64,000 nt of DNA, taken from contig JAMXBB010000006.1 of NCBI GenBank assembly GCA_024138015.1, positions 78,092,379-78,156,378 of the forward strand, given 5' to 3'. The DNA is from Lumnitzera littorea. Lineage: Eukaryota > Streptophyta > Magnoliopsida > Myrtales > Combretaceae. The translations under genes were made by a program, and so were the position numbers. Positions 1 to 10,457 of the stretch are shown one piece after another; positions within the stretch are counted from its first letter, which is position 1; each line of letters opens with the position of its first letter. A model generated the notes under the pieces. The model was not told the DNA's origin. It saw only the letters and a list, made by a program, of their open reading frames with translations, and did not search any database.

Positions 1-586
1 CAACTTGGTTATTCAAATTATTTCATCATTTTCTTAAGTTTAGGTGATAAATCTAGAACCTATACTACTTATATTCTAACTTCAACTTAACTTCTCTTCC
101 ATAAGAAGATTATTTAGCTTAAGTACTAAGTACAAATTATAAATCACACACTTATCATAAGTTCTATACCTTAGTTTACACCTCAAAGAGTGGATTTCCT
201 CATAAAAATATCATGTAGTAGCTTTTCCTTTACCTAAAGCGAGATTAAAGCATATGTAACCAAATAAAAAAAAAAAAAAACTGCTAAATACCCTACAAAT
301 ACTTCATGTCCAGCATGTAATTCTACCATCTATGTAAATATTTCATGATTTTCTCAAGTCACAAACTTTCATCCTAAGTGCTAGGCATGTATCTTACATA
401 ATACTAAACCTATTATACTCATAGTCTAAAAAGATTCATAAACTCAACACCTAAAATAAACTTGCTATGATATCACCTTATATATATGTTAATATCCTCA
501 TAAAAATATATAAGCTCCTAAGCATGGCATACTAAGGTACTTAACAAAGAAAAACCTACTTGTCCTAGATGAGTATAAAGGGTGGT
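1..586 (-). mobile_element. Inner part of element A 3' LTR (LTR-T family), left of solo-LTR insertion
   Basis: Positions 1-581 align by eye with 53180-53740 of the element 2 5' LTR in the same orientation; both carry a run reading ttaagtttaggtg followed by matching text. It is therefore the inner part of a minus-oriented LTR-T whose 3' end lies outside the window. The LTR is broken after GTGGT (582-586) by a solo LTR and resumes at 3976. No coding sequence is visible. Confidence 0.75.
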
Positions 587-2109
587 TGTAAACCCCTAAA
601 ATTATCAACCTAGCTTTTGAAATAGACTCAACTATATTAGACAATTTAGTAGTTGACAAGGCTAATGAAAGTGAAAACCCTAAAAGAATTAATCAATTGC
701 ATAAGGAACTTTTCTACCCTAAATATTTCTAAATGCCAAAGATTTCATTCAAAAGTGATAAAAATCCTAAAAAGGATTACCTTAAAAACATATGTGCACT
801 AATCCAACATGATATACCCTAAAACCCTAATTGATAATATAATGCTCATATTTTGCCAAATCATTAGTAAAAGGTTAGAGATGACCCTCATTCATGCTTA
901 TATGATTCGGATCCTTAAGTAATCCATTAGAAACTGAGATAATGAGTCATAGATTATATTTATCCCTTAAGTATGTGATTAAGATAGTCTCACTTAGCGT
1001 TAGGGTTATAGTTGAAGATTAGGTTACATGTAGTGAACTATAATACTCAAATTGCTACTTTTTGCATTTGTTATCCAAAGTAATTTATCAAATGAGATAT
1101 ATAAGCTATAAAGACCTAAAGTAAGACCTCATCAACTATGTTTACTAATCAATTCATCAAATACCTCATTTCTTCTCATTTCCTTCATTTTTCCCTTAAT
1201 TTCCCTTAATTACTACATTATGTGCACAAAATTACACATACTTAAGGAAAGTTGACCAAGTCAACACATGTTGACCAAAGTTAAAGGGTTGACTAAGTTA
1301 ACACTTTGAAAAGTCAACAAAAGACCTTAAGAGATAAGGAAAATATCTTAACTTCTTCATGATGGCTTTTCTTTTCCTTTTCTTTTGATTTTTCTTTTTC
1401 CCTCTCCCTCAATTGTTGCCATCCACATCTCTCCCTTCTAGACCCTACCATTTGTTGTCTTCCATTATGAAAATCAAACAAAAGAAACAAAACAAAAATT
1501 CTCCACCATTGCTGTGAGCTTCATCTCCCCCTTTCACTTTCATTTCTTCACTTTTGTCTCCTTAATTCCAACACAACTAAAGGTATGTACTTAACTTACT
1601 TTATGTTGGCTTATGTTATTTGTTAGTTAGTTAATTAGATAGATTAGATAAGTAATTATGTGTTTAGTTTTGTCTTGAAGAAGAGGGAACAAAGTTTCCA
1701 TCTTTAAGTGTAGGTATTAGAAATTATGAAGAAGAAGAAAGGAAGACATGAGTATATGCTTATAAGTATGTGCACATAAGGGAATACTAAAAGAGTACAA
1801 GTATGTGAACCTTTGTACATGAGTATTTATCATGTATATAACTTGAATTAAGACCATATCTAGCTATATATGTGTATACTATACTAAATATATACATAAA
1901 AATACAAAAGGATGAAATTGGGAATATTTTTTTAAGAGAAAATTAGGCATACGAATTTTTGTATAAAAATACGTATCCAACCATATAGGTATATGAGGAG
2001 GTATACATGTATAAATACAGTATAAATTTAAGTAGATGTATAAGTATATTTAAGTATAAGGTATATGTACATAAGTATAAGAGGAGAGGTAACATGTACA
2101 TAATACATG

Positions 2110-2270
2110 TACATATGACATAAGCATGAGAAAAGGCTTATGTAATCATATGATGAGGTAAGTGATGAGGTAAGCACATGATGACATAAGCAAGTGATGA
2201 CATAAGCAATGACGACATAAGCAATGACATAAGTAAAAGATGATGTAAGCAATGACATAAGCATAGGTTT
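2110..2270 (+). repeat. Minisatellite of degenerate TGACATAAGC units in LTR-T
   Basis: About nine imperfect units with cores such as TGATGAGGTAAG, TGATGACATAAGC, TGACGACATAAGC and TGATGTAAGC follow one another at 12-20 bp spacing. The same array, differently diverged, occurs at 56168-56262 in another LTR-T copy, so it is an old internal feature of this LTR. The cores resemble the TGACGTAAGC type of plant bZIP/TGA-factor site after CpG decay. Confidence 0.7.
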
Positions 2271-2499
2271 AGAAAATGAGAAAAACAAGAAAAGTGTAGG
2301 TAATTAGATACCTAAATTAGTAAATCCTAATACACCTTCTAAATTAGATTATACCTAATTCAGTACATGAATTAGTAATAGCAAAGTAAACTCCTTTAAT
2401 TATAAGAATTTAAGGAATAAAAGATATAAATATAACTAATAAGAATACTTAAGTATTATAACTAAAAATTTCTATAAATTTAGTTCATAACGTAAAATA

Positions 2500-2612
2500 G
2501 GGGTCTTAACATCCAAAATAGATATTAACGTGTGAATATATGTCCGAAAACGATGAAAAACGGCTATAAATTCATAAATATCAGAAATAAAACGAAAAAG
2601 TTACATACGATT
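2500..2612 (+). promoter_or_regulatory. Conserved LTR-T block (copy in solo LTR 1)
   Basis: This stretch of about 110 bp (key words gtgtgaatatatgtccgaaa, aacgatgaaaaacggctata, aaacgaaaaagttacatacg) reappears at 12961-13073 and 56546-56655 on plus, and at 27751-27867, 32276-32378 and 52515-52615 on minus. Flanking LTR sequence is much less alike. Function is unknown; packaging, transcription or structural roles are all possible. Confidence 0.55.
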
Positions 2613-3975
2613 GATAATAAAGTCTCACCGAGTAAAAGTTGATAGTAATTTAAGTAGAATTAGGTAATTAGATGTTTAGAATTATTAGTTAATTCAAGTA
2701 CTTACTAGCGTTATCAAATCGTAATGATCAGGTGACCCCGAGGTGAGCGAGGACCTTCTAATCAATTACTACAATTAGGGTGAATTGTCATGGTCGAATG
2801 AGTATTTACCCAATGATTCCATGCTTGTTTTGTGATTGTAGATAGTGGACTTAAATACTATTGTTAATTGACTATTGTGTGGGGTTTGGGAAACGCCTGT
2901 GTATGTTGGTATGTCTTGAGTTGTGAACTTATCTTAAGTATTGATAATGCTATGTTTGTTGCATGATAGTATAGAAAATGATTGTGTGTATTATTGGTTG
3001 GTCATAATATAATTTGAACTTAATTATACTCGGCCTATAAAAAGAAACTGGAACATGTATTAACATACATAGCATGGATATTATTCTAGCCATTACATCA
3101 CACGGAGGTAAAGAGAGGCCATTCAGGGGTTGATATTATTAATTTATTTGGTTCTGTACAGTGTACTCGTACAAAATGACCTTACCTTAGTCCGCGGGAA
3201 CACTAGGCGTTGGAGGTGTCAACCGCCTGGCTAAGGGTCGAGTCTAGAGGCCTCCGTTTAGGGGTGAGTGTAGACTGCGGGGGCCCACTCACAATTATAC
3301 TAAAACTTGGGTTTTATGAAAAATAAAAGAATTATTTGATATAAGTACGAAATGTGGAGTTCCGTAGTAAAGTAAGTTCTAATATAATACCCAGATCTGA
3401 TTGGTTCTGTGTATACTCCAACCCTGACTTCGAAGGGTGTTAAATCCGAGTTACGTATATGAACTAGTTAATTATACGTATTATTTGGCATTCTGGTTGA
3501 TCATTCATTCATATGCGTGAATATAATATACTTATAACTTACTTATTGTATGGCTGAGGGTTTTGCTCACTAAGCTTAGGCTTATACCCCTTTAGACTTT
3601 TATTGCAGGATAGCCTGTTCGTAGAGACAGGACGAGGGATGCCACAGGTTTGCTTGGGGACTTAGGCAAGAGTGAGCTGTTATGTGTACTAAGAGGGAAC
3701 AGTTTATGGAGACTCTTACCCATGTACTTTTGTTTATCTTAGTATTATAGACTTAGACATACTTAATTACTGTGTATTATAAGCTTTATAACTCAAATTT
3801 TATATAAATATGTTTGTGTGATGATATCATGTAAATCTGGATGTTCTTTGGAAACTAGTAGTTGTAGAACCTTGTATATTGTGTGAAGAGTTCTTGATTG
3901 GAAGGGTAACCAATCAGGGGTTCTTCGTACAGTATACGGTGTCTGCCACGACTAGGCCGTCCTCAGTTCGTAATA

Positions 3976-5024
3976 GTGGTTATGCACTAAGAGTCCTCCT
4001 TTAGTCCTTGTTTTCCTTTTCCTTTTGCAAGCTCCTTGTGTTGCCAAAGCTTTTGTGTTTAAGGTTGGTTTCGGTGCCCTAAGGTTTCCTAAAATGGTGA
4101 TGTAGACAAAGTGAAGGCAACAAAAGTATGTTTTTTTGTGCTGTGAAGGTGTATAAAAGTTGCAGCAATTGTAAGGGTGAGTAGGGCTTGGTTTTCTCGT
4201 GTTTGTAAGTGAAATGTATTTGAAAAGTGAGTGAAAGTGAGTGTTTTAGAGGAGAGTGGCTAGTTGAAATGTGTATGGGTGTGTGAGTTCCAAACAAGGA
4301 CTTTTTTATTGTCTTTATTTTAGTACATAAGTCTTACCTTATAATGATCGGATAATGTAAGCATTAAGAGGCAAATAGTGCTTATGAAAAACAATGAGTT
4401 GACAAAGCCACTCCTCTTTTCCAAACTGGCCATAAAGTTGTCTTTTAGGGTATGGGTTTGTCACATCACATGTTTTAAAATTGAATTGATCATGTGATGA
4501 GATAACTTATCCATATGTAATATAAGTTATGGTGAGATAATAAAATGGTCTTATCGCAAGCTTTTGATGGGTTATCAAGCAATAGGTGATTCTAACTCTT
4601 AATTAGTAAGTTATTTAATGTGATTAGTTAGTTTGCCTAACCTTATGTAACATAGCTTATAAGGGAACTAAGGGATATCTTATATGTGATTCTTTTAGGG
4701 TTTGGCTTAAAAATTAATTCGTAGGTTATGATTTGCTTCTTAAAATATTTTATAATTTTCTAGAGTTAAATAAAATTTATTCAAATTAAATTTTTAATAA
4801 TTCATTTAGAGTCATAAATCCTAAATTATCCTAAGGTTTAGGGTTTTAGATGATCTAGGGTCCATTATTCTTGTGTTCAAATTCTTATTGACAATGAACT
4901 TTTGAATTGAAAAACTAGGTTCGATTTTTAAATATAGACTTTAGTTCTTAGTTTAGTTAATCCTTGTGAATAATCGAGAAGTACTCTTAGTTAATAACAT
5001 ATCCCTTAAGTAGCAGGGTTTACA
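3976..5024 (-). mobile_element. 5' part of element A 3' LTR (LTR-T family)
   Basis: On minus the LTR begins TGTAAACCCTGC at 5024, directly after a purine-rich tract, and runs left to the solo LTR at 3976. It matches 53700-54828 of the element 2 5' LTR, including the shared piece around 4350 (atgtaagcattaag) and the A/T-rich segment with TTAGGGTTT near 4840. Together with 1-586 it forms the 3' LTR of element A. A thymine-rich reading frame at 4079-4297 is not considered a gene. Confidence 0.8.
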
Positions 5025-5430
5025 TTCTCCCTCTCTTAAAATAAGTTTTGTCCTTAGAACTTAGAGATGTACCTGATTCTTCAAATAACTAGGGGTACTT
5101 TCGTCTCACTTCTTCCTCAGCTTACCATGTGGCTTCTTCTCTCTCGTAGTTCCTCCAAAGTAGTTTTACGTACTTGATCTCCTTATTCCTCAATCTTTAA
5201 ACTTTGTTGTCTGTGATCTAGATTAGGTGATCTTGATACGTTAGATTTTCCTTGAGTTGTATCAGTTCTAGCTTGATGACATTGTCTAGGTCATGTACAT
5301 GTTTCCTCAACACCGACACATGAAACATGTTGTGTATTCTAGTCATATTTAGGGGCAATGCTAAGCGGTACGCAAGGTTTCTTATTCTTTCGAGGATTTC
5401 AAATGGTCCAATGTATTTGGGGCTCAACTT
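5020..5430 (-). pseudogene. Pol C-terminus with chromodomain, element A
   Basis: Minus-strand frames give the integrase C-terminal GPFEIL module followed by a frame containing LRNKEI, VKLLWRN, EATW and KYP-LF, the signature of the C-terminal chromodomain that directs chromovirus integration to marked chromatin. A stop at 5218-5220 is TAG where element 2 has CAG. Two further stops lie in the chromodomain after EATW and after KYP. The polyprotein stop TAA (5020-5022) overlaps the first bases of the 3' LTR. Homology is clear; the product is not functional. Confidence 0.85.
5025..5038 (-). other. Polypurine tract of element A
   Basis: Minus strand reads TAAGAGAGGGAGAA immediately before the LTR start TGTAAACCC. 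It is the expected plus-strand primer site of an LTR retrotransposon and fixes the 3' LTR boundary. Confidence 0.85.
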
Positions 5431-5439
5431 CCCTTCAAA

Positions 5440-6480
5440 TATATGTGTTCTCCCACATTAAACTTTAACTCTCTTCTCTTTAAGCCAACTCAACTCTTTT
5501 GCCTGTCTTAGCTTCTTTCATTCATTTCTTGATGATAACTACTTTTTCAACTACCTCCTAAACTAAATCTGGTCCTAAAGCTGCTTTCTCTATGTCATCC
5601 CAAAATAACGGAGATTGGCATTTCCTCCCATATAAGGCTTCGTACAATGGCATCTGAATGGAGGAATGGTAGCTACTGTTGTATGCAAACTCAACTAATG
5701 ATAGGTGAGAATCCCAATTCCCCTTGAATTCGATGACACAAGCCTGAAGTATATCCTCCAATGTTTGAATTATTCTCTTTGATTGTCCGTCCGTTTGGGG
5801 GTGATATGTCATACTGAACTTCAAGTTTATTCCCAATACTTTTTGCAAGCTTTCTTAGAACTTGGACACAAATCTTGGATCTCTATTAGACACTATTCTA
5901 GCTAGCACTCCATGTAAACGTACTATTTCTTTCAAATATATTTGGGCCAACTTCTCTAAAGAATAGGTCATATTGATGGGTAGAAAATGTGCTGACTTTG
6001 TGAGTCAATCTACCGCTACCCATATAGCATCATGATTTGCTGTCATTATAGGTAGTTCACATATGAAATCTATAGTAATCTGATCCCATTTCCACTTAGG
6101 GACAGATAATGGCTGTAATAATCCTCTTGGTCATTGGTGTTCTACCTTAACTCTTTGGCACGTATCACATTTAAGCACGTAATTTGCAACATCTTGTTTC
6201 ATCCTACTCCACCAAAAGTTCTTCTTAAGATCCTGGTACATCTTAGTTCCTTTAGGATGTACCGTATATCCAGAATAATGGGCTTCCTTCAAGATTTCCT
6301 TCCAAAGTTCAGGGCTATCCAATACACATATACGTCCTTTCATTCGAATCATTCCATCTTCATCTTGATTGAAATCCGTATACCTTCTAAGTATCATTTG
6401 CTCTCTTATGTAGAGCAAGGTCCTCTTGTTGTGCTTCCTTAATTCTTTCTTATAAAGTTGACTCAAGAATTAAGTATGAT
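5440..6480 (-). pseudogene. Integrase, element A, broken
   Basis: The frame at 6131-6466 carries the N-terminal zinc-binding HHCC module, with AHYSGYTVHP and the pair CDTC. The core follows: ITIDFICELP with the first catalytic Asp, VSNRD with the second, then QTDGQSKR at 5558-5848, where the catalytic Glu of the D,D-35-E triad is Lys. Several stops interrupt the core between the readable stretches. The enzyme normally inserts the element cDNA into chromosomes. The shift to Lys alone would abolish strand transfer. Element 2 has the same replacement. Confidence 0.85.
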
Positions 6481-7110
6481 AATTCAGCATTCACTTTATG
6501 CCATGAAAATTCCAAGTTCATCCTCTCAAATTCTTTAATCAATTCCTTTAGTTTAGTGAGGAGGGATGCAACTTCTTCATGGTTCTTTCGACTTAAGGAA
6601 TTAGCAGCATTCACTCTCCTAGGGTAGTAATTGATGTTAAGATCATAATCCTTTATCAATTCCAGTTGATGCAGCTACCTCATGTTCAACTCTTTCTTAG
6701 TGAATAGGTATTTCAAGCCCTTATAACCAGTGTAAATCTCACACTTGAGACCATATAAGTAATGTCTTCATAGCTTTAGTACAAACTCCAAATCATAGGT
6801 GGGATAATTTTACTTGTGTGGTCACAATTGTTGCTAAGCATAAGTGATTACTTTCCCATTTTGCATTAGTACACACCCAAGACCATTCTTAGAAGCATCA
6901 CTGTACACTAAGAAAGGTTCTTCATTGTTGGGCAAAACTAAAATTGGTGCTGTGATTAACCTCCTCTTCAACTCTAGGAAGCTCTCTTTTCTTTTCTCAT
7001 TCCATTCAAACTCCTCATTCTTTTAAGTCAATTGAGTAAGTGGTCTAGCAATTTTTGAAAAATCCTTCACAAACTTTCTGTAATATCCAACTAAACTAAG
7101 AAAACTTCAC
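6450..7110 (-). pseudogene. RNase H domain, element A, broken
   Basis: Minus-strand pieces read YSDASKNGLG-like and NGKVITYA at about 6840-6920 and IKDYDLNINYYPRRVNAANS at 6600-6660, matching the RNase H and connection region of gypsy pol, just downstream of RT. At least six stops disrupt it. Normally it degrades the RNA strand during reverse transcription. Confidence 0.75.
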
Positions 7111-7970
7111 ACTTCAATGATGTTTTCAAGCCTTTTCCAATCAATAAAAGCACTTATCTTTTTAGGGTTTACTTTTATTCCTTCACCTGAAACTACATGC
7201 CCTAAAAAGGATATCTCCTTCAACCAGAAGTCACACTTTGATAACTTAGCATATATCTTACATTCCCTCAAAGTCTGTAACACTTGCCCTTAGGTATTCT
7301 TGATGTTGTTCTAGAGTCATCGAGTATACCAAAACATCATCAATAAATACAATTACAGACTTATCTAGATAAGCTCTAAACATCCTATTCATCAAATCTA
7401 TGAACACTACAGGCGCATTTGTTAATCTGAATGGCATCACTAAAAATTCGTAATGCCCATATCTTGTCCTGAATGTTGTCTTAGGCACATCCTCCTGTTT
7501 GATCCTCAATTGGTAATATCTTGATCTTAGATCAATATAGGAAAATACACTTGCACTTTGTAGTTGGTCAAACAAGTCATCAAAAAGAGGTAAAGGACAC
7601 TTGCTCTTTATGGTGACTCTATTTAATTCTCTATAGTCGATACAGAGTCTAAGAGAATCGTCTTTTTTCTTAAAGAATAATACAAGTGCTCCCCAAGGTG
7701 AGATACTTAGTCTAATGAACCCTTGGTCCAGTAATTCTTAAAGTTGCTTCTTCAGTTTTTTCGATTCTATTGGAGCCATCCGTAAGGTGGCTTAGAAATT
7801 GACTTAGTTCTTAGCACTAAATCAATGGAGAAATCTAATTCCATCTTAGGTAGCAATCCTGGTAGTTCTTCTGGAAACACATCGGGAAATATGTTTACCA
7901 TTAGAATATCTTCCATTCTAGGCTGTTTTGACTCGACTTTTGTAGTGTTCATCCAACTTGTCTCTAACAT
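7110..7970 (-). pseudogene. Reverse transcriptase, element A, broken
   Basis: The N-terminal part (7767-7970) reads FPDVFPEELPGLLPK, typical of the gypsy RT start. The palm piece (7258-7575) retains DLRS-type residues, RTRYGHYEF, and the catalytic FIDD box at residues 77-80 of that frame. The conserved MPFGLTNAP reads MPFRLTNAP (Gly to Arg at residue 50). Frame breaks occur on both sides of the palm piece. Confidence 0.88.
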
Positions 7971-7984
7971 TAATTCAAAGGAGC

Positions 7985-8400
7985 TTCATTCATGTGTTCC
8001 CACTACCATCGATTTTCCTTGAAATTCCACCTCGGATCCTTTCATGTCCTTAAAATGCACTTTTTTCTTCTTACAGTCAACTATAACTCCACAAGATGTC
8101 ATCCAATTCATGCTTAAAATCATCTAGTATTTTCCCAAACCGAAGATGATAAGATTTGTCATACTGTCATGGCCTTGTATGTTGAGTAGGCACTTCGCCA
8201 TCTCTTTGATAATGACTACACTTACGATGGGGGTTCACATACTAAATCTTGATTCAGCGATGGTTATGGGCAATTCGACTCTCTTTGCTACTTCGGGAGC
8301 AATGAAGGAGTGAGTCGCTCCAATGTTGAACGAAGTATACACCAAATGCTCTCTTATTTCAACATTCCTTGGATTGATTTCAGGTTAAGTTTTTACAAGT
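7985..8400 (-). pseudogene. Aspartic protease region, element A, inactive
   Basis: Minus strand at about 8305-8340 reads FNIGATHSFIAP where retroviral-type proteases have a D-T/S-G-A active-site triad, so the catalytic Asp is Asn and the next Thr is Ile. Downstream text with VDCKKKKVHF and EFQGKSMVVG is the usual C-terminal part leading into RT. Stops are present. The protease would have cut Gag-Pol; this copy cannot. Confidence 0.8.
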
Positions 8401-8444
8401 TACAATTATTGGACTTTAAAATTCTTCTTACTAAGTTAAACGTT

Positions 8445-9849
8445 TTAGCCTCTAATTACTAAAATGTACTTAATAATATAACTCAACTTAAAAGAGAGTT
8501 TAAAAGACATACTTGTGATCAACCCTATATCTACAACATCCTTTACTTCTTCATAATAGATTATCTCCTCCTTTAGATACTCTTCATAACCCCATCCTCC
8601 CTTTAGGTTATAGACTCGGGCGGCATTCATAGTGCCTGGTTTTTGTCTACTTCCTCTAACAATCTTTCCCATCTCATGGCATCTCGCAGTCTATGCGACA
8701 GTGTTCTAACGCTAAGGGCAAGTGTTAGCAAAATGTCCCACTTGTTTACAGATATAACAAGTTGTGGTAGCCTTATTTGGATAGTCTGCTACTAAGTGAC
8801 CTCCCTCTCCACAAAAGTAATACTTGTTTTTAAGCTAAGCATAGTCTCAGGGATAGTGGTTTACCTTGCACTTCCAACAGGTGACTCTTCCATTCCTATT
8901 CCCATTTCCATTTCCACTTTTCTTGTAGATCACCTTATGGGGTTTCAAAATCTTTCTCACTTTAGAGCTTGAGCTTCCAGGTCCTTCAAATGACCTTTTG
9001 CCAAAAATAATAACTGTGGGCTTCGACGTTTCTTCTCTTTGTTTCTTTGCAGTATCCAACACCTTTGCTTTCTCTATTGTCTCACTGTAGGTCCTCGGTT
9101 GAAATTCCAATACCTTCCTTTTTATTTTGTCGTCTAATCCCCTTACAAACATTTGCTTCTTCATCTAGTCACTATTGTCATACTCAAGTGGGGCAAATTG
9201 TAGTAAGCCAATAAAGTCTACTTCATTCTGCTTAAGAGTGTGATTTCCTTTTTTGATTCCAAATAGTTTATCACCATACTTGACCCATATGCTCTCTGTA
9301 AAGTAGTGTCTCAAGAATTCCCCTTTGAAGTCTTCCTATATAATGGGGTGTCTTAAGTTCCCTCTCTTAGTCTCCCAGCATGTCCTTGCTCTCAAACAGA
9401 GCAGATAAGTACCATAAATCAATCTTAAATGACGTGGCACTTCAAATGCTTTGAACGATCTCTCCACCTACATCAACCAATCCTTAACCTCATCAGGCCG
9501 ATTTGCATTCCCATCAAAATACCTATTGTATTTCAGAAATTTTAGCAATAGGTTCCTTTGCTGTCAAAGCTCATTAGGAACTAGGTAAGGGTCTCTGGCT
9601 AGCCCTACTGGTGGTGGTGGAGGTGGTGCTACTATTGCATATTGTCCTACCATAGCCATAGGCGATTGAGCAAGCATTTGAGGAACATGCTCTTGTGGTG
9701 CTAGTGGTAGAGGTGCTTGATTTCTTTCTAGAAATGTTCTTAATAAAGCATTATTTTCTTGTATTGCCATAAGTATTTCTTCAATACGGTCAATTAGCGC
9801 ATTTTTTCCTAGATTTTGTAATGGTAGCACTCTAGTCACTAGGGGTCAT
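8445..9849 (-). pseudogene. gag, element A, broken
   Basis: The frame starts near 9849 with an ATG followed by a one-base frameshift, then runs through a Gln/Pro-rich N-terminal part, a capsid-like region (WLM-VERSFKAFEVP near 9450; KRKVLEFQPRTYSE near 9100), a basic linker and zinc knuckles. One knuckle is intact: CYICKQVGHFANTC near 8715-8760, pattern C-x2-C-x4-H-x4-C. A neighbouring one has lost its first Cys (YYFCGEGGH). A stop near 9170 splits the capsid region. The last piece ends at 8445. Confidence 0.85.
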
Positions 9850-10452
9850 CTCCTATGTCTTTGTCCATTGAAAATAAAATTCCCAAGATCAAGTTTAACG
9901 TGATTAATTCAGATCACTATTTACTCATTCCAATCCTTTATTTAAATAAATTAACTTCGTTACTTGGGAATGTAATGTCCTTATTCAACTCATTCATTAT
10001 AGAACACTCCTTTGTAGCACTACTACTAGGATTGGATTTAAATTCCATAAAACACATAATTAGTTCTACATTTCATAAGTTCTCTAAAGTACACATAAAG
10101 TTTAGTTACATAACCTTCTGTAATTACACATAAGTCTTCCAACTACTACATTAGCATCTATAACTTTTAACCAAGCACACACATAACACAATACATAGAA
10201 ACCTTACTACAAATTCTCTCTCAAAATAAACAACTACACCATCTAAAACGCCTTCTAAGATCAAATGTCCATATCTAGCAATGTCTTGTAGAAGGTTCTG
10301 CTTCATCATCATCTAGCTACCCTGCTAATCAGGGCGTTCTAATTGGAAGTATAATCAAGAATCCTACACTTGGGTCAAATGATGAACCCTGGTTAGAAAT
10401 CTCTTAGTACAATTCATGAGGCAATTAGATCCTAAAAGGGTCAGGTCAAGGG
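9850..10452 (-). other. Leader remnant of element A and flank
   Basis: No convincing reading frame lies between gag and the solo LTR at 10458, except that 10270-10452 may continue the coding-like fragment seen at 15171-15497. The primer-binding site expected in a leader is not visible. Confidence 0.4.
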
Positions 10453-10457
10453 GTCTC

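Larger units (their letters stand above)
587..3975 (+). mobile_element. Solo LTR-T copy 1 (Tekay-like long LTR)
   Basis: The unit starts TGTAAACCCC at 587 and ends GTAATA at 3975. It is flanked by the perfect 5-bp direct repeat GTGGT at 582-586 and 3976-3980, and the interrupted host LTR resumes at once on both sides, so the boundaries are well supported. It is 3389 bp long with no internal domain, i.e. a solo LTR left by LTR-LTR recombination. It holds a bZIP-like minisatellite (2110-2270), the conserved LTR-T block (2500-2612) and a 3' region with a GTACAGTATACGG motif shared with the copy ending near 30870. The terminal dinucleotide reads TA instead of CA. The ORF-sized frames inside it are not genes. 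Confidence 0.9.
5025..10452 (-). mobile_element. Tekay-like chromovirus element A, internal region, defective
   Basis: Reading right to left the internal region holds a leader, gag, protease, reverse transcriptase, RNase H, integrase and a C-terminal chromodomain, then the polypurine tract. This order, the long LTRs and the chromodomain identify a Ty3/gypsy chromovirus, most like the Tekay/Del clade. No tRNA-iMet-type primer-binding site (GCTCTGATACCA on plus) and no 5' LTR are found to its right, so the 5' end is lost or lies beyond a rearrangement. Stops and frameshifts occur in every domain, so it cannot be autonomous. Confidence 0.88.
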
